Assembly: GCF_014356525.2 (NCBI RefSeq)
Contig: NC_052507.1
Span: forward strand, 62,498,295 to 62,562,294
DNA length: 64,000 nt
From: Nilaparvata lugens
Lineage: Eukaryota; Arthropoda; Insecta; Hemiptera; Delphacidae
Direction of reading: 5' to 3'
Of this stretch, positions 55,650 to 64,000 are shown piece after piece (the stretch's first letter is position 1; every line of letters begins with the position of its first letter). The position numbers and the translations under genes were made by a program. The notes below the pieces were generated by a model that saw only the letters and a program-made list of their open reading frames with translations, was not told the origin of the DNA and did no database searches.

Positions 55650-56378
55650 TGTGTGTGTGTGTGTGGTGTGTGTGTGTGTGTGTGTGGTGTGTGTGTGGTG
55701 TGTGTGTGTGTGTATGAGTGTATGTGCATCTGTGTACACGATATCTCATCTCCCAATTAACGGAATGACATGAAATTTGGAACGTAAGGTCCTTACTATA
55801 TAAGGATCCGACACGAACAATTTCGATCAAATGCGATTCAAGATGGCGGCTAAAATGGAGAAAATGTTGTCAAAAACGGGGTTTTTCGCGATTTTCTCGA
55901 AAACGGCTCCAACGATTTTGATCAAATTCATACCTAAATTTCTCATTGATGAGATCTATCAACTGCCACAAGTCACATATCTGTAAATATTTCAAAAGCT
56001 CCGCCCCATCTATGCAAAGTTTGATTTTAGATTCCCAATTATCAGGCTTCATATAAAATTTGAACAAAAAATTTCGAGTTGAAAAGATGAGAATCTCTAC
56101 AATTAATGTTCAGTAACCTCTTCACCTAAAATTAAAAATAAGCTCGAAATTCGAGAAAATGTGATTATCCAATTGCAAACTGTTGGCAAATGTTGATTCT
56201 ATTGAATCATTCACTATGGAGAGATAGCAGACCTCGTGTGTCTCCAGTGTTATTGCCCTGTCACCAGCTGGCTCAAATCTTTGAATAGTAGACTTGAGAT
56301 GCGCGGGAACACTCGCGTCAGGTGATCAATTTTCATAACGGCAAGGAAAGTTGTGTGAGTGCGCTGCACCAGATTTTT
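55363..56378 (+). mobile_element. A-family element, copy A7
   Basis: ACTTTTCTTGCCCTATTACC to GCGCTGCACCAGATTTTT, with a greatly expanded GT tract. Confidence 0.85.
55474..55713. repeat. interrupted (GT)n microsatellite, about 240 bp
   Basis: GT runs broken by regular GGTGTG steps; gives spurious CVCVCV and HTHTHT frames on all frames of both strands. Confidence 0.98.
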
Positions 56379-56959
56379 CGATTTGTATATCATCAAGCTA
56401 TCAAAATGAAAATTTATCTCGGGCAAACATTTTTTCCGTTCATTACTTTTTGAGATATGAGCGCCTAAAGTTTAAATTTTTGGGACAGAACATTTCAAGC
56501 TCGGTGAGAGATAAATCAATCAATGAGATTTATAGGATAGATTCTTCATGGTATTTTTGATCTAATAAAACAAAAATTTCCTGAGAATATCAATATTTGA
56601 GAACGTTATTAAATTTACCAATAATGACCGTAAATAACTCAACTAAAAGTTATTTTTGGTCATTTTTAGTAAATTGAATAACTTTTTTAAAAATTGATAT
56701 TTTCAGAAATCTCGTTTTATTAGATCAACAATACCATGAAGAATCTATCCTATAAATCTCATGGATTTATCTCTTACCGAATTTGAATTGTTCTTTCCCA
56801 AAAATTAAACTTTAGGAGCTCATATCTCAAAAAGTAATGAACGGAAAAAATGTTTGCCTGAGAAAACTTTTTCATTTTGATAGCTTGATGATATACAAAT
56901 CAAAAAGCTTTGAGAAATATCACCAGTAGAAAGTTTATTTTTAGCCTTTGCACAGCCTA

Positions 56960-57459
56960 AAATGTAGGAGGACCTATAAAACATACTTTACATGATTGTT
57001 GTTGATGTTCCCAGGATATTTTTGAGAACGATATCAAGTCTTTATCTACCTGTTACTGGAGGAAGTAAAAGAGTTCTCTTATACTCAAATGTCAGTCTCT
57101 CTTAATTGAATCAACTTGGAGATCCATGATAAGCATCTGATGTCTTCATCGTTCAAATTCTAATCGCCCCAGAATCAATTATATTAAGCGACTGTCAATT
57201 TTGTCTTATTGAGTATTGTGAATAGATAATCTAAGCTAGCTCCAATTACTAGACATCTACCTACTAGAACCGATTCAATGAGACAAGTTTCTAAAATAGG
57301 AAAGCTGTTTGACAACTCTATAATGATACACTAATGAAACGGCCATCAAACTAATAGAAGTTAAAGTGTAGAGCCTATTTTCGTTATCCATCATCAAATG
57401 CAAATGAAGCCAGCAGTAATTGAATTATCCATGCAATGCAGTTACTGATCTATATCAAC
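56960..57459. other. single-copy stretch
   Basis: Nothing recognised. Confidence 0.4.
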
Positions 57460-57660
57460 CTATAGTGCAGTCCATATTATAATGGCAGTGGAGAAAGATG
57501 GGAGAACAATGTTGCCGATTCTCTGCCTTGCCACTGCCTTCTATAGAGGATAGCTGATACCGGTGTATCTGATTCAATATTAACTCTTAGTCCTTGTTTG
57601 AATATAACAACTTCATTCAATTCTTCAGGGGGGAAATATTTTTTAATGATTAATTCATAA

Positions 57661-58682
57661 AATATCGGGGACCGAGCTTCGCTCTGGAGTACAAAAAGCA
57701 TGAAAAATTCATTACGGAAGAAGAAATTATAATAACATTCATACAGAAATGTTCTATCTCATCAAAGTAAATTGAGAAATATCGGGGCACCGAGCTTCGC
57801 TCGTTATTTATTTATTGATAAACAGAACACAATTCTTTAAAATGATTGGGGAAGTACTAACAGCACAGCCCAAAACTGTTTCTTTCCCGAATTTCGATTT
57901 ATACACTATAAATAGTCCAGAAAGTAGGTTATGTTCCATACACTTGAATTCTGGTTCAATTTTCTGTTCAAACATTTGAAAATGAAAAAAATATAATTTA
58001 GATTATATACAAACCAAATTGAATAACAAAATAACACTCACTAATCACTTGAAATTGTCAAATAATGATAAACTTTGAAAGTTATGATTTACTCTAGTTT
58101 AGGAGGATTATCATGTCATGTCAACAAATCACATTATGTTGATCAGATCGATTAAATTGTCTAGCTGGATAAAATTTCTCGCTGATTGGTTATGATTACA
58201 CAGCTGGAAATAATTCTGTCTCTCCCACACAGGTACACGCATCTTCTGTTATCGAGAGACGACGAAATTATCATCTGTTTTCCAAGGATGAACACAGCTG
58301 GAAATAATTCTGTCTCTCTCCCACACGCATCTTCTGTTATCGAGAGACGACGAGATTATCATCTGTTTACCAAGGATGAATTATCCTTTTAATGTCGTTC
58401 AGCGAGTTTTCACAGGGATGAGACATAGTGCAATCGAATCTTTATATCACAAACCTACTATGTTCCAAATTTCGAGAAAATCGTTAGAGCAGTTTTCGAG
58501 ATCCGTAAAACATAAATAACCAGATATAAAAGTAGCCAGATATGAAAATAACCAGATATATAATAATACAGAGATTGCTCGCTTAGATAGAACATTTCTG
58601 TATGAATGTTATTATAATCTCTTCTTTCGTAACACATTTTTTATGCTGTTGTACTCCAGAGCGAGCTCGGACCCGGATATTA
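57661..58682. mobile_element. J4: inverted J arms with a second J-like element between
   Basis: 57661-57775 (TATCGGGGACCGAGCTTCGC...) and 58585-58682 (inverse) are arms of one J end. 57780-58585, beginning ATATCGGGGCACCGAGCTTC and ending GAGATTGCTCGCTTA, is a second insert. Inside that, GCTGGAAATAATTCTGTCTC and its following block are duplicated at about 58203 and 58300. Confidence 0.6.
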
Positions 58683-58738
58683 TCATTTTTTTATTATATT
58701 AAATTGATCATTCTTAACAGGAATGTACAGTGTTAATA

Positions 58739-59149
58739 CTAGTGGTTCTGTGAACAGTAGACCTCACGCAGTATTCTCATCCACAAGTACCTGATTGAAA
58801 CTATAGACCTTATGGAAATACAGCAATAGACTGGCTTCTACACACATCTGTGTAATCACTTGTCAGCTGATTTATGATGAATAATTCTATAGTCTGATTT
58901 TTACGCTGATATTGGCGTATGAAGGAAGCTCCTTTTTCCTTTTATATTATCCTTGGAATGCAAAATTCCCTAAAAACCTTGTATATACGTCGACGCGCAA
59001 TTAAAAAAGGAACATACCTGTCAAATTTCATGAAAATCTATTTCCGCGTTTCGCCGTAAATGCGCAACATAAAAACATATAAACATTTGAACATTAAGAG
59101 AAATGCCAAACCGTCGACTTGAATCTTAAACCTCACTTCGCTCGGTCAA
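58739..59149 (-). mobile_element. E-family element, copy E8
   Basis: CTAGTGGTTCTGTGAACAG to CTTCGCTCGGTCAA. Confidence 0.8.
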
Positions 59150-59231
59150 AAAGGATAGCGCTATCTGCTTTGTAGAATGATAGACAAGGATAGCAACACC
59201 AATGTTAATCAAATACTGTCATTATACTGGA

Positions 59232-59677
59232 AATTTGTTATTCTACCATCGAAAAATATCCTTTTTTTTGACGAATATAATATAATTGATCATATTTAGC
59301 CAGAATGAATAGTTAATTTATGTGTGTTTATTTATACATATTTTTGGCTTTTGGTTCACTATCTTTTGGTTTGTATTTTAGAATATTATCACGGCAAATG
59401 TTCCAATAATTTAAAGAATATTTTCGAACTCGTGGCTGGAGCTCAAGGCTTCTTTTTCCAGCCACACCAATGTATATTAGTTGATAAGTGCTATTTTGTA
59501 AATTTCTAGTGAATTGGTAAATAAATAAATAAATAAATAAAATAAATATAAATTTATATCAGATACATTGGATACACTTAGATATCAAGAATACTCTATC
59601 TCTAGAAGGCAGAGCCAAGGCAGTGAATCAGCAACACTGTTCTCCTATCTTTCTCCACAACGTGGACCTCACTGCAG
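59232..59677. mobile_element. B-derived sequence split by an (AAAT)n-tailed LINE end
   Basis: 59317-59558 has no intact gene, ends with the hairpin GGCTGGAGCTCAAGGCTTCT...CCAGCC and (TAAA)n at 59519-59545, and looks like a LINE 3' end on the plus strand. B text resumes and ends AACGTGGACCTCACTGCAG. Confidence 0.5.
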
Positions 59678-60377
59678 ATCAAAATGCATCATGAGGTATT
59701 GAGGACGGACGACTCAAATCATACGGATGGAACTGATGACAGAGCTTTCCAATTATAATAATCTAATGGGCAATCTTCTGCCTTCCATCACTCAACGCAA
59801 ACTCAGGCTTACTTTCTCTTCAAAGATTAGTATCACCAACAGACAGACAGACAGAGTATTGTTAATTTGCAAAAATAATACGCTAATGGAAAATGAGGAA
59901 ATGGAATATAAATATGGGAAGTAAAAGAGTTACGATAAACAGAAGTAGCTACAGAAATGAGGATGGAGAAAATACATCAATTGTCGGTAATGACTTTCAA
60001 TGTAGAAGCTACCTCAACTTGCTGCGAAGATGCAATACGACATTTGACTTTTGACCTAATGAGAAAAGATGACAACCGCTGCTGAGAGAGAGAGTGAGTG
60101 TGTGAGGGTTTGAGAGAGAGTGAGTGAGTGTGTGAGGGAGAGAGATTGTGAGTGTTTTTCGTGATGTCTGGTTCAGTTTACAAGCAGTCTCCACCGTTTT
60201 TTCACTACGGTACCTTGAGTACTTCTATGCCAATTCTCTTTCATTTATTTGGTACTTATCCTACCATCTTTGTTGCAAAAATAATCAGGAGGCAGAATCT
60301 TACTGCAAACATAGTTTCACAGCACTTTCAGTCCCCACATGAAGCTGAATAATGAGTGATAATCGAATAGAATTTTA
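59678..60377. other. single-copy stretch with GA/GT microsatellite
   Basis: 60086-60155 is (GA)n mixed with (GT)n. The open frames here (up to 66 codons) are unrecognised. Confidence 0.4.
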
Positions 60378-60415
60378 TATCGGGGACCGAGCTTCGCTCT
60401 GGAGTACTATATACA
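60378..60415 (-). mobile_element. J-family end fragment
   Basis: TATCGGGGACCGAGCTTCGC then TCTGGAGTACTATA. Confidence 0.6.
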
Positions 60416-60593
60416 ATTTTCTAGTTTTTCAAAATTTAATAGACTACGACTTTAACGTGGACTGCGACTGCGCCCCGTTTCGGAAAGCCAATTTTCTGAC
60501 TCCAGCTGCTTAAAGTCTAGAACTTAGCTGATTCCCGAGCTGGAAAACCAGCCCTAGAGATAATCGAGGAATACGTGAATTCAATAAAGGCTA

Positions 60594-61234
60594 AATATCG
60601 AGGACCGAGCTTCGCTCTGGAGTACAAAAGCATAAAAAATGTATTACGAAAGAAGAAGAAATTATAATAACATTCAAACAGAAATGTTCTATCTAATCAC
60701 AGTGAATTGATATTAATTCCCAGAGGAATGCAAAAATTTCCCTCACAAAGGCCCGGTTGCACAAAAGCCGGTTAATTCTGATTAATTTCACGTGAACCAA
60801 ATCAGAGAAGACCATTACGAGAAGATGGATTTACTGGAATTAATCAGGATTGAAAATAACCCGGCTTTTTTGCAACCGGCACTAAGTAACTGATTGAATG
60901 ATTGAATGATTACAAAAGTTCAACTGCTGAGTCATAATTTTGACACAGTCCCACACACATGAACTCGCTTACTCACTTCCATCACCAACATACGACGAAA
61001 TAATTATTTCCAGCTGTTTTCCAAGGATGAGTAATAATTATCCTTTTAATGTCCTTCAGCGAGTTCTCCCAGGGATGAGACCTAGTGCAATCGAATCTTC
61101 ATACTAGAAACCTACTATGTTCTGAATTTCGTGAGAATCGTTAGAGCCGTTTTCGAGATCCAGTGAAATACAAACATATAAACATCTAAACATCTAAACA
61201 TATAAACAGAAGTTGCTCGATTAATAGTATGGGA
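60594..61234 (-). mobile_element. J-family element, copy J5
   Basis: AATATCGAGGACCGAGCTTC to GATTAATAGTATGGGA with T after. Contains a U-like palindrome (60756-60885) and CGTTAGAGCCGTTTTCGAG. Confidence 0.75.
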
Positions 61235-61473
61235 TATCTTAAATTATTCTAATGAGATTCTGCTTCTAGACACTCCCTGAATAGCAAATGTTACATTGGT
61301 TACACTGTTCATATATATATAATAAGTTTATAACTGGTCATATAATGAGTTTTTACTGGTCAGATAGTAAGTTTCATGAAATATACTTGGAGTACGTGAA
61401 CGAATTTAGTTTCGATACGTGAGCGATATTCTTCACCAGGAAACATGACTTTGAACTATACGATATTTGCCTA
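61235..61473. other. single-copy AT-rich stretch
   Basis: Nothing recognised. Confidence 0.35.
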
Positions 61474-62493
61474 CTATAGTCAGGTCCACGTTATAATGAC
61501 AGTGGAGGAAGATGGGAGACAGCGTTGCCGATTCACTGCCTTGAATTCGCCTTCTGTAGAGGATTCTGAATACCTGTATTTCTGATAATGTAATACTAAC
61601 TGTTCATTCTTGTTTGAAATAATTATTAATTAAATTTTATTCAATGAGAAATTATGTTTTTCGATCATTGAATAATAAATTTTCATAATTTGAGATTAAA
61701 TATTTTGTTAATTATGATTAATTATATTTTTATATTGTTGAAAAAATATATGGCTACTTTTTATTTATTTATTTTTTTATGTATCACATTGTGTACAAAT
61801 ACTTAACATGAGGAAAGGCACAACAGGCTCATCCCCAAAACTGTCCCATTTCTAATTTATACTATACTGTCCAAATCAAAATGTTGGTTATGCCACTTTC
61901 ACTTTTCAAAATACAATTTACGCTCTTCAATACTCAGATAAACGAGCAAATTTTGAATCAAATAAATACTATTGAAGTCTAGAATCAGAAAATCTAGAAC
62001 AGTAACTTAATAATTATTCAAAATGTCTGAATTTTAAATGAAGCTAGAAATTTTTAAGCTAATGACGTTGCGAGCTAGGGAAGGATATCGCTATCTGCTT
62101 TGTCAAATGATAGATTGATTGATTGATTGAGTACTTTATTTATGTAGATTACAATATATACTGTCTTATACACTTATATACAATAGCTTACAATACAGCA
62201 AAATTATAGATGAATTTACATGATATAGACTAAGAAAATAATTATTGAACTGTATATGATATGAAAAAGCAATTTGTAATATAATAACTATAGATAATAA
62301 TTATATTGTTATGCATCTACATAAATTGGCGGAGCTTTGGACATATCAATGTCCATTCTTTGGAAAGAATATTAAAAATATCCTCCCCACTAACTCTCTA
62401 CCAATCAAGGATATATAGACAAGGATAGCTCTATAGACAAGGATAGCAACACCAATGTTAATCAAATATTGCCATTACAACGTGGAGAACTCT
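61474..62493. mobile_element. B-family MITE (B15) with LINE-tail inserts
   Basis: CTATAGTCAGGTCCACG at the left. 61757-62040 and 62110-62413 resemble inverted LINE 3' ends (starting TTTATTTATTT and GATTGATTGATTGAG). The right end is ATTGCCATTACAACGTGGAG. Confidence 0.6.
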
Positions 62494-62945
62494 ACGAGTT
62501 ATTTATCCAGGTGTACAGTTAATGAAAAAAATAAAAGAGCTGATTTCAAATTTTATTCCTACATTGACAAAAAATGATCTGACAATGTTGGGAGCTGGAA
62601 AGGATATCACTATCTGCTTTGTCGAATGATAGACAAGGTTAGCAACACCAATGTTAATCAAATACTGCCATTATAACGTGGAGAACTCTACGAGTTTGTT
62701 ATTCAGGTGTACAGTTAATTGAAAAGAATAAAAGAACTGATTACAAATTTTATTCCTACATTGTTAAAAAACGATCTGGCAATGTTGGGAGCTGAAAAGG
62801 ATATCGCTATCTGCTTTTTCGAATGATAGACAAGGTTAGCAACACCAATGTTAATCAAATACTGCCGTTACAACGTGGAGAACTCTACGAGTTTATTATT
62901 CAGGTGTACAGTTAAAGAAAAAAATTGAAAGAACTCATTATCTGT
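62494..62945. repeat. 196-bp tandem repeat of the B15 end
   Basis: ACGAGTT starts at 62494, 62690 and 62887. Each unit ends with ACTGCCNTTANAACGTGGAG. Confidence 0.85.
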
Positions 62946-63502
62946 ACTTAAACAAGTTTCATGATGATCTAAATCATTACTACAATAGAATATTGTAATT
63001 TATATTCACAGATTTGCGTTATCGGATGGAAAAACATTTGAAGAAATCATGAACCGTAGCAGTAAACATGAAAGTGTTCTGAAGTGTTCATGAATAAAAA
63101 TAACTTTTTGTGATAAAACTAACACTAATCAGGAAAAGTTAGTTAGTTTTCAGGACAAGTGTCTTTCTTGAATGAGTTTATGGTTCAGACCGCATGAATC
63201 CGATTTAATTACTGAGCTCAGCACGCAAGTGAGTGTAATTAATATTTTAATGAGTGCGTTCCATGCTCTGTATCTTTCATTTCTCAGGGAAGTTCACTCT
63301 CAACAAGGCCTGTCAAGAATGAAATTTCCACTATCTTTTATCGCGCATTTCCGCTTTCACTTCTTTCCGACGTTTTTCTTTTCACTGTAATAATTATTCT
63401 ATTAATCCCTAGACAGACAACACAAAACAAGCAACGCTTAAATACAACATACGCATAACCCCCAACTTTAAAATATCTATAAATTACATCTAGATCCATT
63501 AT
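62946..63502. other. single-copy stretch
   Basis: A 72-codon plus-strand frame (63172-63390), starting MSLWFRPHESDLITELSTQV, is unrecognised and unsupported. Confidence 0.35.
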
Positions 63503-63969
<467 letters not shown>

Positions 63970-63970
<1 letters not shown>

Positions 63971-64000
63971 ATATGTTAGGACGATCCAGTCGGGGGTTCA
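63970..64000. mobile_element. D-family palindrome fragment
   Basis: ATATGTTAGGACGATCCAGT continues to the window edge and matches the centre of the D palindrome; joined to A8 with no visible spacer. Confidence 0.7.

Larger units (their letters stand above)
55304..56959. mobile_element. foldback element (R) with A7 in its left arm
   Basis: AAGGCTGTGCAAAGGCTAAA at the left is the inverse of TTTAGCCTTTGCACAGCCT at the right. Without A7 the arms are about 300 bp each, making an about 640-bp palindrome. Confidence 0.85.
57460..59231. mobile_element. B-family MITE (B14) with J4 and E8 inside
   Basis: CTATAGTGCAGTCCATATTA at the left. The B text GATAGCGCTATCTGC and AATACTGTCATTATACTGG at the right is truncated. 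Confidence 0.7.

Noticed and set aside
55399..55830. Long frames of alternating Cys-Val or His-Thr on both strands
   Set aside because: Pure translation of the GT microsatellite in A7; all frames stay open because of composition.
59324..59509. 61-codon frame ending before (TAAA)n
   Set aside because: Looks like a LINE 3' end; the frame is short and has no recognised motif.

Overview
This 64 kb window looks like AT-rich, intron- or intergenic-type nuclear DNA from an insect, most likely a sap-sucking hemipteran such as a planthopper. That guess rests on its tRNA-derived SINE, its non-LTR retrotransposon tails with (GAA)n or (AAAT)n ends, its very high load of short non-autonomous DNA transposons, and its GT/GA/AT microsatellites. 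The species call is inference. I see no prokaryotic gene organisation, no rRNA, no CRISPR array and no confidently recognisable host protein-coding gene. Almost every open frame longer than 60 codons falls inside a repeat, a palindrome or a microsatellite.

The window is best read as layers of nested mobile elements. Letters used here: A = 0.8-1.5 kb element carrying an internal GT microsatellite (8 copies); B = about 370 bp inverted-repeat MITE with ends like CTATAGTGAGGTCCACG (about 15 full or partial copies); C = about 550 bp inverted-repeat element; D, E, I, J = rolling-circle (Helitron)-like elements, three of which end in CTAG and sit between A and T; F and G = palindromic Tourist-like MITEs with 3-bp TTA/TAA duplications; V = palindromic MITE with a 7-bp target duplication; plus one piggyBac-type element, a foldback element, two SINE-type insertions, several broken LINE ends and a broken DDE transposase.

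Layout: 1-3.7 kb, A copies, a 119-bp tandem repeat and a palindromic MITE. 3.7-8.5 kb, a TA-flanked TIR element, a possible small secreted-peptide ORF, a B element invaded by a piggyBac-type element that itself holds C, then an eight-unit 168-bp satellite. 8.5-9.5 kb, an E element holding F and G side by side. 9.5-14 kb, single-copy DNA, A, V and D. 14-17 kb, a J element split by two LINE fragments, then more J and palindromic pieces. 17-25 kb, V, a SINE-like insertion with a 16-bp duplication, A, C, E, I. 25.3-25.8 kb, a CpG-richer single-copy patch. 26-34 kb, D, a dense B region with nested I, E and C, and an unidentified 1 kb insert. 34-41 kb, V, I and E. 41-43.4 kb, a transposase remnant and an A element with an internally amplified 165-bp unit. 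44-49 kb, A, B, J, a TA-flanked palindrome, I and D. 49.37-53.67 kb, a tandem 2.15 kb duplication. 54-64 kb, a 120-bp tandem array, I, foldback R with A inside, J, E and B derivatives, and a last A copy fused to a D fragment.

No pathway or operon can be assembled. The strongest biological signal is the set of insertion events that can be proved internally from empty paralogous sites, and the shared TTC-loop hairpin near the ends of the rolling-circle-like families.
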